From Dokdonella_A sp963775445 (GTDB lineage: Bacteria > Pseudomonadota > Gammaproteobacteria > Xanthomonadales > Rhodanobacteraceae): DNA of 64,000 nt. Below, one piece after another: positions 24,204 to 32,979 of the stretch. The notes under the pieces were generated by a model that worked only from the letters and a program-made list of their open reading frames with translations, searched no databases and was not told the origin of the DNA. The stretch's first letter is position 1. The number at the start of each line of letters is the position of its first letter. Both the position numbers and the translations under genes were made by a program. Where the stretch lies: contig CAVZIT010000004.1 in the NCBI GenBank assembly GCA_963775445.1, forward strand, positions 1,984,001 through 2,048,000, read 5' to 3'.

Positions 24204-25106
24204 TCATCCGTCACTCGCAGCGGCTGCCCCTCCGCAAAAATGCTGGCGCACGGCGTTGGCATCGGGCATGAGTGCCTGAAGCTGGCGGATGCGCGTCGCG
24301 TCGGCAGGATGAGTGGACATGAATTCGGCCGGCTTGTCGCCGCCAAGTGCGCTCATGCGCTGCCACAGTCGCGGCGCTTCGGTCGGATCGAAGCATGCTG
24401 CCGCGGCCAGCATGAGTCCGACGTGATCGGCTTCCGATTCGTCGCGGCGTGAGAATGGCAGCAGCACGCCGTACTGCGCGCCAGCGCCAAGTGCGGCCAT
24501 CACCATGTTCTGCTGCTGCGGATCCATGTCGCTCATCGACATGCCCGCCGCCATGGTCCCGAGCTGCACCAGTTTCTGTTGCGCCATGCGTTCGCCGCCA
24601 TGGCGCAACAAGGCGTGCGCCATCTCGTGACCCATCACGATCGCGAGTCCATCGACGTTCTGCGCGACTGGAACAATGCCCGTGTAGACCACGATCTTGC
24701 CACCGGGCAGGCAAAAAGCATTGACCTGATCCGACTGGATCACGCTGACATCCCAATTGTACGAACTCCAGTCGGTATCGTCGGGCGTGCCCTTGGTGCT
24801 CGCGAGATACTTCTCGACTTCCGGCGCCGCGGCGATCAGGCGCCGGGCGATGCCGTCGATCTCCTGCGGCACCGGACCGCTCGAGACGACCTGCGATTGC
24901 GACAGGATTTGCCGGTAGGACTGCAATCCGAGCGCCGCCTCCTGCGCGGGCGTCGTGTCGATCAATTGCTTGCGTCCGGTGTACGGCGTGACGTCCTGGT
25001 GGCTGATGTAGTAATAGCCGAGGTAGACGACGAAGATGAGAATCGGCCAGAGCTTCAGCCCTCGCCGTGTTCCGCCGACTGCGGAGGAATTGCCGAACGG
25101 ACCCAT
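24204..25106 (-). CDS. M48 family zinc metalloprotease (LoiP/Oma1-like)
   Basis: A 300-residue peptidase with one N-terminal membrane segment (about 19-33, LWPILIFVVYLGYYYIS). The zinc motif HEMAH is at about 160-164 in VDGLAIVMGHEMAHALLRHGGERM, and a third ligand Glu lies in SRRDESEADHVGLMLAA. The INAFCLPGGKIVVYTG substrate-strand upstream reads VNAFCLPGGKIVVYTGI, as usual for M48C. The C-terminus has PTEAPRLWQRMSALGG and STHPADATRIRQL. Predicted role: membrane-anchored periplasmic quality-control protease acting on outer-membrane proteins. It is leftward, after tRNA-Ser, with the SUMF1-domain gene upstream on the same strand 94 bases away. Confidence 0.92.
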   Translation of the reverse strand: MGPFGNSSAVGGTRRGLKLWPILIFVVYLGYYYISHQDVTPYTGRKQLIDTTPAQEAALGLQSYRQILSQSQVVSSGPVPQEIDGIARRLIAAAPEVEKYLASTKGTPDDTDWSSYNWDVSVIQSDQVNAFCLPGGKIVVYTGIVPVAQNVDGLAIVMGHEMAHALLRHGGERMAQQKLVQLGTMAAGMSMSDMDPQQQNMVMAALGAGAQYGVLLPFSRRDESEADHVGLMLAAAACFDPTEAPRLWQRMSALGGDKPAEFMSTHPADATRIRQLQALMPDANAVRQHFCGGAAAASDG

Positions 25107-25200
25107 CTTGCTCTCCCGTGCAGGTTCTCAGGCAACAGCATACTGCGTCAGCCGGAAAAACCGCCGCAGGTATCTCGAATGATCTTCAGCACGACCGAAT

Positions 25201-27123
25201 CTAGAGATCGCGCGCGACGCGAAACCCCACTCTGGCACTGCGCGCGTTCGTCGCTGCGGCAAGGCGAAAGGCCGAGCGCACCTGATCCGGGTCGCTACCC
25301 CACGATCCGCCGCGGATTACATGCAGCCCGCAGCCTGGATTGACCCAGGCTGCACTGCTGTGCGGTGCACGAATGTAATTGTCGTGCCAACAGTCCTGCA
25401 CCCATTCCGACACGTTGCCGTTCATGTCGTACAGCCCGAACGCGTTGGGTTGAAACGACCTGATCGGCGCAGGCCCCCAGTACCCGTCGCTGTAGCGCGC
25501 GAATGCCCGCGCCCAACTGCGTTTGGACACGGAACGATCGCCTTCGCCGGTGACGTTGTCGAGTGGTCGATCCGGGCTGCTGGCGCCCCACGGGTAACGA
25601 GTTCGCGAGCCGGCACGCAATGCATATTCGAATTCCGCCTCGCTCGGCAGCCGATAGGCCTTGCCAGTGTGTTCGGAAAGCCACGCAAGATAGGCTTCGG
25701 CGTCGCTCCATGAGACATTGATCACTGGAAGGTTGGCGGCGGCGGGACTGCCGTGATAGTCGTCGCGCCACGTGACGCCGCGGCGATTGACCATGCGGCC
25801 GGTTCGCTCATCGTAGACGCTGGCGCTGCCGATTTTTTCGGCATCGGTGCGGTAGTTGCCGGCAGCCACGAAATCGCGAAACTCGCCCACGGTCACCTCG
25901 CTCTGGCCAAGCGCGAAACCGGACGTGATGTGAACCTGACGCTGCGGCCCTTCATCCTCGGATCGACCGATCTCGTCCTCGGGTGATCCCATGGTGAAGC
26001 TACCCGTCGGAATCACCACCAGAGGAGGCGCTGTGCCGTCGAGGTCAAGCAACCGGTCGTGGATAACCTGCCCCGGACTGAAGCTCGCGTAGACGCGCGC
26101 GTTGTGCAGGCGCCGGTTGAATTCGTCCAGACCTTCCAGATCGGGACTGATCGCCTGCGCCCGTCGCCCAAGCTGTTCGGCCATGTCGGCGTTGCCCGAA
26201 TCGAGCGCGGACCGCGCCTGCGCGAGCACCGACTCGGCACGCTGACGTCGCACGCCTTCCACGCGTTTGCGTGTATCGAGCAGCGCGCGCGATCCGGGAT
26301 GTATCGTCGAGGCCTCGGAAAGGATTGCATCCGCGCCGGAGAAATCATCCTGTGCCGCTGCGGCCAGGGCGCGATCGAGATAGCGCCGTTCGATCTGTTG
26401 GAGTCCCGCATCGGCCAATTGGTTGCCGGGATCGAGAGCCAGGACCTGACGATAGACTGCCAGGGCATTCGGATCATCCGGCGCGACCACGTGGCCGTTG
26501 CGCATCAACTCGGCCGCCTTTGCCAGCAACGGCAGGACCTGATGCTGGATTTTAAGGCTTGCCTGCAGCGCATCCAATTCATCGCTCGAGTGCGGCAGAT
26601 CAGCGAAAAGCTGTGTGTAACGCTCCGCCTCACCTTCATCGCCACGCGCCAGCGCAGCGATCGCCCAGTCGCGCACGGCTCCGCCGATACGCTTCAAACC
26701 GGCCAAGGCTTCGGCGTTTCCCGGATCGCCTTGCAGCGCCTGGCGGTAAAGTGCGACGGCGCTACCTGCGCCCGGGGCAGCCACGTTCCCGCGCTTTTCG
26801 GCTGCCCTCGCCTTTTCGAGGAGAGCCGCAGTCGCCTTGGACGTGGGCAACGGCGGACCCATCGCAATTGCATCCGCAAGCGAGGTCCCGGCCGTGGGCT
26901 GTGGAACACTTGCAGTCGAGTTGTGCTCAGGCTGGCTGCGCACAATGCTCCAGGGCGTCGCGCCGTGCTGGGTCGGTGAACTCGTCGCGACTTGCTCCTG
27001 CGCCTGCTGTCCGAGATGCAGCATCCCCGGGAAAAAGCGGTAGGCAAGCGCGAAGCCCAGCAGCAGGATACCGATGGTCCCGCCAATGGCATTCTGATTG
27101 CGGACATTTTCAGTGCCGGGCAT
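25201..27123 (-). CDS. SUMF1/FGE-domain protein with membrane anchor and TPR-like repeats, lacking the FGE cysteines
   Basis: About 640 residues from the ATG at 27123 (10 codons more are open upstream). A single TM segment (IGGTIGILLLGFALAYRFF, about 15-33) is followed by a long helical region with TPR-like units (AVALYRQALQGDPGNAEALAGL, ALAVYRQVLALDPGNQLADAGL). The C-terminal formylglycine-generating-enzyme domain (about 385-640) has IPTGSFTMGS, VTVGEFRDFV, PVINVSWSDAEAYLAWLSEHTGKAYRLPSEAEFEYALR, NAFGLYDMNGNVSEWVQD and IRGGSWGSDPDQ. The two copper-binding cysteines of true FGE are replaced in the RGGSWG...RSAFRLAA region, so sulfatase modification is unlikely. Such proteins often act as binding or scaffold modules. 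Confidence 0.85.
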   Translation of the reverse strand: MPGTENVRNQNAIGGTIGILLLGFALAYRFFPGMLHLGQQAQEQVATSSPTQHGATPWSIVRSQPEHNSTASVPQPTAGTSLADAIAMGPPLPTSKATAALLEKARAAEKRGNVAAPGAGSAVALYRQALQGDPGNAEALAGLKRIGGAVRDWAIAALARGDEGEAERYTQLFADLPHSSDELDALQASLKIQHQVLPLLAKAAELMRNGHVVAPDDPNALAVYRQVLALDPGNQLADAGLQQIERRYLDRALAAAAQDDFSGADAILSEASTIHPGSRALLDTRKRVEGVRRQRAESVLAQARSALDSGNADMAEQLGRRAQAISPDLEGLDEFNRRLHNARVYASFSPGQVIHDRLLDLDGTAPPLVVIPTGSFTMGSPEDEIGRSEDEGPQRQVHITSGFALGQSEVTVGEFRDFVAAGNYRTDAEKIGSASVYDERTGRMVNRRGVTWRDDYHGSPAAANLPVINVSWSDAEAYLAWLSEHTGKAYRLPSEAEFEYALRAGSRTRYPWGASSPDRPLDNVTGEGDRSVSKRSWARAFARYSDGYWGPAPIRSFQPNAFGLYDMNGNVSEWVQDCWHDNYIRAPHSSAAWVNPGCGLHVIRGGSWGSDPDQVRSAFRLAAATNARSARVGFRVARDL

Positions 27124-27270
27124 GGCGATCGACGCGGGTTGGAGCGCTTGCAAGCGAGCGGATGAACCTTAGGCTAGCATTCGACCCGCTGCAACCGCCG
27201 CGGTTCCGTCCAATCGCGAGCAGTCGTCGCAATCCCGTACCTTTCATCCGACCGCAACCGGGAAGTTCTC

Positions 27271-28380
27271 TTGTCCGAATGGATTGACCAGACCGAGCCC
27301 TTGCAGCGCCTGCTCGAAGATCCACCCGCATTCCTTTTTCTCGACACCGAGTTCATGCGGATCAACACGCTGCTGCCGCAGCTCGCGCTCGTCCAGATCG
27401 CTGTGGATGGACACATCGCCCTTATCGATCCACTGGCGGACAGCGATCTTGCGCCCCTGACGCGTCTTCTCGCCGATCCGACGCACTGTTGTGTCATGCA
27501 CAGCGCAAGCGAGGATCTGGAGGCGCTCGCGGACATTCTGCCGGAAGGTCCGGCGCGCCTTCTCGACACCCAGATTGCGGCTGCCTTCGCGGGCCTCGGC
27601 GCTGGCCTGGGTTATCAGAAGCTCGTCGTCGAGCTGACGGGTGTCGAACTCGCCAAGGGCGAAACCCGCTCGGACTGGCTGAAGCGACCGTTGACGCCAA
27701 AGCAGTTGGAATATGCCGCGCAAGACGTCTTGTATCTGCCTGAAATCCACGCACAGCTGGAGCAGCGTGTCACAGATCGCGGCTACGCGCAGTGGCTTTC
27801 GGAAGATTGCGCACGCATGCTGGCGAAAGCCGCGCAGCGTGAACCGGACAGCAACCCGCAAGTCCCTTTCAGCGGCGCGGCGAACTGGTCCCGAGAAAAG
27901 CAAGCGCTGTTGCGCCGAGTCCTGCGGTGGCGCGACGCGACGGCTCGCACGCTCAATCGTCCACGGCCGTGGCTGCTCGACGATGCGCGTTCGCTTTCGC
28001 TCGTCGCAGACCCACCCGCTGATGCCGAAGCATTGTTCGAACGCGTGAAGGGGCTGCGCGCCTTGCGCGGTGAGCAACGCAGCGAGCTTCTCGAATTGCT
28101 GCGCGCACCAATCGCAGCGAATGAACGCGAATTCGCCCCGATCCCGCGCACCCCGGGCGCGGCCGAAAAACATGCGCTGACTGCGCTCAAGGATATCGTC
28201 GCCGCGCGCGCGGCAGAACTCGATCTGCCATCAGGTCTGCTGTGCGCACGTCGGCATCTCGAATCCCTTCTCGTTACCGGTCGCTGGCCGCAAGCGCTGG
28301 AAGGATGGCGCCGCGAAGTGCTGCACGAGTCGTTGATGGGCCGTCTTGCCGATTTCGTTCCGCGCAGCAGCGACGCGTGA
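27271..28380 (+). CDS. rnd: Ribonuclease D
   Basis: A 369-residue 3'-5' exoribonuclease with a TTG start at 27271. The DEDDy exonuclease domain has Exo I DTEFMR (about 25-30), Exo II in MHSASEDLEAL, and Exo III Y-A-A-Q-D in YAAQDVLYLPE. A linker and an HRDC-like domain follow (WRDATARTLNRPRPWLLDDA, FERVKGLRALRGEQRSELL) plus a second HRDC-like helical region at the C-terminus. It trims the 3' ends of tRNA and other stable RNA precursors. It is transcribed in the same direction as the homoserine kinase, 25 bases downstream. Confidence 0.93.
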   Translation: MSEWIDQTEPLQRLLEDPPAFLFLDTEFMRINTLLPQLALVQIAVDGHIALIDPLADSDLAPLTRLLADPTHCCVMHSASEDLEALADILPEGPARLLDTQIAAAFAGLGAGLGYQKLVVELTGVELAKGETRSDWLKRPLTPKQLEYAAQDVLYLPEIHAQLEQRVTDRGYAQWLSEDCARMLAKAAQREPDSNPQVPFSGAANWSREKQALLRRVLRWRDATARTLNRPRPWLLDDARSLSLVADPPADAEALFERVKGLRALRGEQRSELLELLRAPIAANEREFAPIPRTPGAAEKHALTALKDIVAARAAELDLPSGLLCARRHLESLLVTGRWPQALEGWRREVLHESLMGRLADFVPRSSDA

Positions 28381-28405
28381 GAGTTCCGCCATACAGGGTG
28401 GCCGC

Positions 28406-29335
28406 ATGAAGACATGGGCGCGCGCGTTTGCCCCGGCATGCGTCGGCAACGTCGGTGTGGGTTTCGACATACTCGGACATACCGTTTTCGGTGCGGGCGA
28501 TCAGGTCTCGGTGCGTCGTATCGAGGCGCCTTGCGTCGTGATCAATTCCATTCGTGGCGTCATCACGGATCTGCCCCGTATCGCCGAACGCAACACGGCC
28601 GGACGAGCGCTGATCGCCTTGCGTGAAGAGCTCGGGCTCGCGCACGGATTCGAGATCGATATCGAAAAAGGCATCGCCCTCGGCTCGGGCATGGCCGGCT
28701 CCGCTGCTTCCTGCGTCGCGGCGCTCATCGCCGCCAATGCGTTACTCGCCGAACCGCTCGATGCGGCCGCGTTGTACCCGTTCGCTCTGACCGGCGAATC
28801 GCTCGCAAGCGGCAATCGCAATGGGGACAACGTCGGTCCGATGCTGCTGGGCGGATTGGTGCTCGCGACGACGCGGCGACTGGTGCCGTTGCCGATTCCG
28901 GACGGCCTCAGCGCAGTGGTCGTGCACCCGCACGTTCGACTGGATACCTTGCGCTCTCGCGAAGTGCTGAACGCACCCTATTCGATCGAGGAATTCGTGC
29001 GCCAGAGTGCCGGCCTGGCGTTGCTGGTTTCAGGTTGCTACCGGGGCGATATCGGCATGATCGGCGAGGGACTCGAGGACGTCCTGATCGAGCCGCGCCG
29101 CGCAAGTCTTGTACCGGGGTTCGCGGCGGTCAAGCAAGCGGCGAAGGAAGCCGGCGCGCTCGGCGCGAGTTTTTCCGGCGGCGGACCCAGCGTGTTTGCA
29201 TGGTTTGCCGACGGCGAATCTGCCAAACGGGCTGCACCCGCGATGCAACACGCGTTCGCCACGGTTGGCATGCGAAGCGACGCGCTGGTTTCGCCGGTCG
29301 CCGGTCCCGCCGCGCACATCACCGCAGCCGGCTGA
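28406..29335 (+). CDS. thrB: Homoserine kinase (GHMP family)
   Basis: A 309-residue GHMP kinase from the ATG at 28406, preceded by an AGGGTG ribosome-binding site. Motif 1 is PACVGNVGVGFDILG at the N-terminus, motif 2 is the ATP-binding GIALGSGMAGSAASCVAAL, and motif 3 is GALGASFSGGGPSVFAW. The GNRNGDNVGPMLLGGLVL block is typical of ThrB. It phosphorylates L-homoserine in threonine biosynthesis. The other threonine genes (thrA, thrC) are not adjacent, which is unusual for gammaproteobacteria such as Escherichia, where they form an operon. Confidence 0.92.
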   Translation: MKTWARAFAPACVGNVGVGFDILGHTVFGAGDQVSVRRIEAPCVVINSIRGVITDLPRIAERNTAGRALIALREELGLAHGFEIDIEKGIALGSGMAGSAASCVAALIAANALLAEPLDAAALYPFALTGESLASGNRNGDNVGPMLLGGLVLATTRRLVPLPIPDGLSAVVVHPHVRLDTLRSREVLNAPYSIEEFVRQSAGLALLVSGCYRGDIGMIGEGLEDVLIEPRRASLVPGFAAVKQAAKEAGALGASFSGGGPSVFAWFADGESAKRAAPAMQHAFATVGMRSDALVSPVAGPAAHITAAG

Positions 29336-29424
29336 TTCATCGAGATACCCCGCGCCAGGCATGGCGTGTTCGCGCCGCGCGCGATATCATGCGCGCCCCG
29401 CGCAAGCCGCGGATGGGATCATGT

Positions 29425-29500
29425 GGGGCGGTAGCTCAGCTGGGAGAGCGCTGCGTTCGCAATGCAGAGGTCGGGAGTTCGATCCTCCTCCGCTCCACCA
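29425..29500 (+). tRNA. tRNA-Ala (anticodon CGC)
   Basis: 76 bases with encoded CCA. The acceptor stem GGGGCGG pairs with CCGCTCC (one G-T), the D-arm is GCTCAGCTGGGAGAGC, the anticodon stem CTGCG/TGCAG encloses loop TTCGCAA (anticodon CGC, codon GCG), and the T-loop reads TTCGATC. Confidence 0.93.
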
Positions 29501-29861
29501 GTTAGCTTTCCGGCGCAGCCCAAAAACGGGCGGGATATCCTCGCACCTTCTCGTTCGTTGCCCTCAATCCGGGCCAGGTGAATCATGAGCGGGGCATGCG
29601 AGGAGAAAATTTCCCTCCAGGTGGCCGCGAACCATTAGCCCTCATAGCTGCGTTTGCAGTTGCTGTGTTGCCGCATTGCTACTACGCAGTTCAACTCATG
29701 GTATCGGCGGAAGTCATTCGCGAAGTCCGCACGACCCCACGCCGTCACTTGGGCGTAGTCAATTCATTTGCTTGGAACGCTCGAATCGCTATCCTTGGTC
29801 GCTGTCACGCGTGAGTTCGACAGCTTTCCCATCCGCCCAATCATTGGGCGATCCGTCCCAA
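29501..29861 (+). other. Spacer between two tRNA genes, nothing recognised
   Basis: About 360 bases between tRNA-Ala and tRNA-Arg. Short open frames occur (for example 29578-29814), but they have no ribosome-binding site, family features or codon bias that I can see. The sequence is less GC-rich than its surroundings around 29640-29720. A weak GCCC/GGGC hairpin near 29518-29533 may terminate the tRNA-Ala transcript. Confidence 0.4.
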
Positions 29862-29938
29862 GACCCCGTAGCTCAGCTGGATAGAGCGCGCCCCTCCTAA
29901 GGGCGAGGTCGCAGGTTCGACTCCTGCCGGGGTCGCCA
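29862..29938 (+). tRNA. tRNA-Arg (anticodon CCT)
   Basis: 77 bases with encoded CCA. The acceptor stem GACCCCG pairs with CGGGGTC. The anticodon stem CGCCC/GGGCG encloses loop CTCCTAA (anticodon CCT, codon AGG). The T-arm GCAGGTTCGACTCCTGC is perfect. Confidence 0.94.
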
Positions 29939-30093
29939 TCCAGTGCGAAAAAGCCCGGCGAAGGCTGCATCTGCGCCGCCGTCCCATGCGACTGGCTGTC
30001 CATGACTCTTTCAGCCGGGGGTGCCATCACGGCTCTGCTAAAATGCAGCGTTTGCGTGGCGCATCGAAGCCGCGTTCCAAACTTGGAGTATCC

Positions 30094-31626
30094 ATGTCCC
30101 ACGCGATCCTGAAAGCGCTCGGTCTGGGCGCGAGCGAATCCGGTACCTACCTCGGCAATGGCGAGTGGTCGAAGACCATTGACGCGGGCGTACTCGAGCC
30201 AACCAATCCGGCTACCAACGAGGTGATCGCGAAGGTCCACGCCTCGAGCGAATCCGACTATGAAACCATCGTCCGACGGGCGAGCGACGCGTTCAAGGTG
30301 TGGCGCACCACGCCGGCCCCGCGCCGCGGCGAAGCCGTTCGCCTGTGTGCCGATGCGCTGCGCAAGCACAAGGATGCGCTCGGTTCGCTGGTCGCGCTTG
30401 AAATGGGCAAGATCAAGCCCGAAGGCGATGGCGAAGTGCAGGAGATGATCGATATCGGTGACTTTGCGGTCGGGCAGTCGCGCATGTTGTACGGCAATTC
30501 GATGCACTCGGAGCGGCCCGGTCATCGCATGAGCGAGCAGTGGCATCCGATCGGTCTGGTCGGGATCATCAGTGCATTCAATTTTCCCGTCGCGGTGTGG
30601 GCATGGAACGCACTGATCGCGGCAGTCTGCGGCGATATCTCGATCTGGAAACCATCGCCGAAGACGCCGCTGTCGGCGATCGCGACCATCAGGATCTGCA
30701 ACGAGGCGCTCAAGGACGGCGGCTTTCCGGATCTTTTCTTTCTGTTCAACGATGCGGGGACCGAGCTGGCGCAGACGTTCGTCGACGATCCGCGCATTCC
30801 GCTGATCAGCTTCACCGGATCGACTGCGGTGGGCCGCCGCGTCGGCGAACGCGTCGCGCGTCGCCTCGGCCGTTCGCTGCTCGAACTTGGCGGCAACAAC
30901 GCGATCATTCTCGACGAGAGCGCCGATCTAAAACTCGCGATACCCGCGATCGTGTTCGGAGCGGTCGGCACTTGCGGCCAGCGGTGTACCAGCACGCGCC
31001 GGCTCATCGTGCATGAATCGATCTTCGACGACGTGCTGGCCAAGTTGCGCGCTGCCTACCGGCAGGTCGAAAAGAAGATCGGCGATCCGACCAGCGCCGA
31101 AACGCTGATGGGTCCGTTGACAGACCGATCGGCGGTGCAGCGCTTCCTTGATGCGATCAAGCGAGCCGAGGCGGCTGGCGGAAAGGTCGAGACCGGCGGC
31201 AAGGTGGTCGAAGGCAGAGGCAACTTCGTGCTGCCCACGATCATCACGGGCGTCGAGAATTCACACGAAGTCGTACAGACCGAAACTTTCGCACCGATTC
31301 TCTACGTGATGCCGTTCAAGATGCTGGACGAAGCGATTGGGATGCAGAACGGGGTTCCCCAGGGTTTGAGCGCAGCGATCTTCACCGGCAATTTGCGCGC
31401 TGCCGAAACGTATCTCTCGGCCAGCGGCTCCGATTGCGGCATCGCCAACGTCAATATCGGCACGAGTGGCGCCGAGATCGGTGGCGCATTCGGTGGCGAA
31501 AAGGAAACCGGCGGCGGCCGCGAATCGGGCTCGGATGCGTGGAAGGCCTATATGCGTCGGCAGACCAACACGATCAATTATTCCGATGCGTTGCCTCTGG
31601 CGCAGGGCATCAAGTTCGAGTTCTGA
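30094..31626 (+). CDS. ALDH7-type aldehyde dehydrogenase (alpha-aminoadipic semialdehyde dehydrogenase-like)
   Basis: A 510-residue NAD-dependent dehydrogenase from the ATG at 30094 with GGAG six bases upstream. It has IGLVGIISAFNFPVAVWAWNAL, WKPSPKTPLS, FTGSTAVGRRVGE, the ELGGNNAI general-base motif, and the catalytic Cys in GTCGQRCTSTRRLIVH. The C-terminus has QTETFAPILYV, GTSGAEIGGAFGGEKETGGGRESGSDAWKAYMRRQT and NYS. The SGAEIGGAFGGEKETGGGRESGSDAWK segment is the ALDH7/antiquitin (PCD, AmaB) signature. The family oxidises alpha-aminoadipic semialdehyde in lysine breakdown. Lysine and glutarate catabolism is supported by the glutaryl-CoA dehydrogenase encoded at 42.3 kb. Confidence 0.92.
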   Translation: MSHAILKALGLGASESGTYLGNGEWSKTIDAGVLEPTNPATNEVIAKVHASSESDYETIVRRASDAFKVWRTTPAPRRGEAVRLCADALRKHKDALGSLVALEMGKIKPEGDGEVQEMIDIGDFAVGQSRMLYGNSMHSERPGHRMSEQWHPIGLVGIISAFNFPVAVWAWNALIAAVCGDISIWKPSPKTPLSAIATIRICNEALKDGGFPDLFFLFNDAGTELAQTFVDDPRIPLISFTGSTAVGRRVGERVARRLGRSLLELGGNNAIILDESADLKLAIPAIVFGAVGTCGQRCTSTRRLIVHESIFDDVLAKLRAAYRQVEKKIGDPTSAETLMGPLTDRSAVQRFLDAIKRAEAAGGKVETGGKVVEGRGNFVLPTIITGVENSHEVVQTETFAPILYVMPFKMLDEAIGMQNGVPQGLSAAIFTGNLRAAETYLSASGSDCGIANVNIGTSGAEIGGAFGGEKETGGGRESGSDAWKAYMRRQTNTINYSDALPLAQGIKFEF

Positions 31627-31669
31627 AGCGGGGTCCAGCGAGACCCGCATCGATGTTGGGAGCGGCTCG

Positions 31670-32278
31670 ATGAATGCAGTAGCTCAACGCACCAGCGGAC
31701 CCGCAATCGCCAGTCTCATCTTCGGTGTGCTTGCCTGGTGCGTGATTCCGTTCATCGGCGCGATCATCGCCATCGTGCTCGGCCACGTCGCGCGAGCCGA
31801 AATACGCCGCGCCGAGCCTGGCTCCGTTGAAGGCGATGGCCTGGCGGTGGCCGGGCTGATTCTGGGATGGATGCAAATCGTGTTGATTGTCGGTTTCGTT
31901 GTGGTTTTCTTCGGCGGTCTCGATGTTGCTTGTGGTCCTCGGTCACTGATCTGTTGTACGCCTTTGCCCGCCCATGGCTGTTCTGTCTCGACGCCGAGCG
32001 CGCGCATGACCTCGCGCTTGCGGGTATCGAAGCGGCGTACCGAGCAGGCATGCATTCGCTGCTCGCGCGAAAGCCCGAGCCGCTGCCGCGGACGGTTTTC
32101 GGGCTCGAGTTTCCGAATCCGGTCGGCCTCGCCGCGGGACTGGACAAGAACGGGACGCATGTCGATGCGCTGGCCGCGCTGGGCTTTGGCTTCATCGAAA
32201 TCGGGACGACTACTCCGAAAGCACAGCCCGGAAACCCAAGGCCACGCATGTTCCGGTTGCCGCAACGTGACGCGGTGA
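31670..32278 (+). CDS. DUF4190-type membrane protein, probably frameshifted at its 3' end
   Basis: The first 85 or so residues are a normal DUF4190 protein: two hydrophobic hairpin segments (IASLIFGVLAWCVIPFIGAIIAIVLGHVARAEIRR, then GDGLAVAGLILGWMQIVLIVGFVVVFFGGL). After that the frame runs on for about 110 residues of Arg/Ser-rich sequence that overlaps pyrD by more than 300 bases and looks like an out-of-frame translation. In another frame, a hydrophobic end (MLLVVLGH) and a TGA at 31947-31949 fall just before the pyrD start. A single-base shift near 31920 would therefore restore a normal protein of about 93 residues. Function of the domain is unknown. Confidence 0.6.
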   Translation: MNAVAQRTSGPAIASLIFGVLAWCVIPFIGAIIAIVLGHVARAEIRRAEPGSVEGDGLAVAGLILGWMQIVLIVGFVVVFFGGLDVACGPRSLICCTPLPAHGCSVSTPSARMTSRLRVSKRRTEQACIRCSRESPSRCRGRFSGSSFRIRSASPRDWTRTGRMSMRWPRWALASSKSGRLLRKHSPETQGHACSGCRNVTR

Positions 32279-32979
32279 TCAACCGGCTTGGCTTCAACAA
32301 CGACGGCGTCGATGCGCTGGTGCGAAATGTCGAGCGGGCTCACTTCACCGGCGTGCTCGGCATCAATATCGGCAGAAACAAGGACACGCCGAACGAACAA
32401 GCGGCCGACGACTACCTGTACTGCCTCGAGCGCGTCGCAGGGCGCGCGAGTTATGTCACGATCAACATTTCATCGCCGAATACGGTCGGTTTGCGCGATT
32501 TGCAGCAAGCACAAGCACTCACGCGCCTGGTAGGCAGCTTGTGTGAAGCACGGGACAGGTTCGCTGCGCAGCATCGCAAGGCAATTCCGCTGCTGTTGAA
32601 GATCGCGCCGGATCTGGATCCGTCCTCTCTCGACGCGATGGCGGCCGTGCTGCGCGAATCGGCCATTGATGGCCTGATCTGCACCAACACCACGATTGCG
32701 CGCCCGGGCGTCCATGGTCGTCATGCCGAAGAGAGTGGCGGGCTGTCGGGGCGGCCCCTGTTCGCTCCGTCCACTGCGATATTGCGCGCCATGGCCGAGC
32801 GTCTCGAAGGGCGTATCCCCTTGATCGGCGTTGGCGGCATTCTCTCGGGCGACGACGCCGCGGAGAAAATCGATGCGGGCGCTAGCCTCGTGCAGTTCTA
32901 TACCGGCATGATCTATCGCGGCCCCTCGCTCGTACGCGAAAGCGTCGAGGGTATTCGCCGCGCCGCATCCAGCGAATGA
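31954..32979 (+). CDS. pyrD: Dihydroorotate dehydrogenase (quinone), class 2
   Basis: About 341 residues from a TTG at 31954, chosen to match the family start (YAFARPWLFCLDAERAHDLAL); the frame is open further upstream. It has GLEFPNPVGLAAGLDKNGTHVDALAALGFGFIEIGTTTPKAQPGNPRPRMFRLP, INRLGFNNDG, YVTINISSPNTVGLRDLQ with the catalytic Ser region, LLKIAPDLD, CTNTT, ESGGLSGRPLF, and the FMN phosphate loop IPLIGVGGILSG. It is the membrane-associated class 2 enzyme of pyrimidine synthesis. It overlaps murB by four bases. Confidence 0.93.
   Translation: MYAFARPWLFCLDAERAHDLALAGIEAAYRAGMHSLLARKPEPLPRTVFGLEFPNPVGLAAGLDKNGTHVDALAALGFGFIEIGTTTPKAQPGNPRPRMFRLPQRDAVINRLGFNNDGVDALVRNVERAHFTGVLGINIGRNKDTPNEQAADDYLYCLERVAGRASYVTINISSPNTVGLRDLQQAQALTRLVGSLCEARDRFAAQHRKAIPLLLKIAPDLDPSSLDAMAAVLRESAIDGLICTNTTIARPGVHGRHAEESGGLSGRPLFAPSTAILRAMAERLEGRIPLIGVGGILSGDDAAEKIDAGASLVQFYTGMIYRGPSLVRESVEGIRRAASSE

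Noticed and set aside
29578..29814. 79-codon frame between the tRNA genes
   Set aside because: No ribosome-binding site or family features; its hydrophobic stretch is short and codon choice differs from neighbouring genes.
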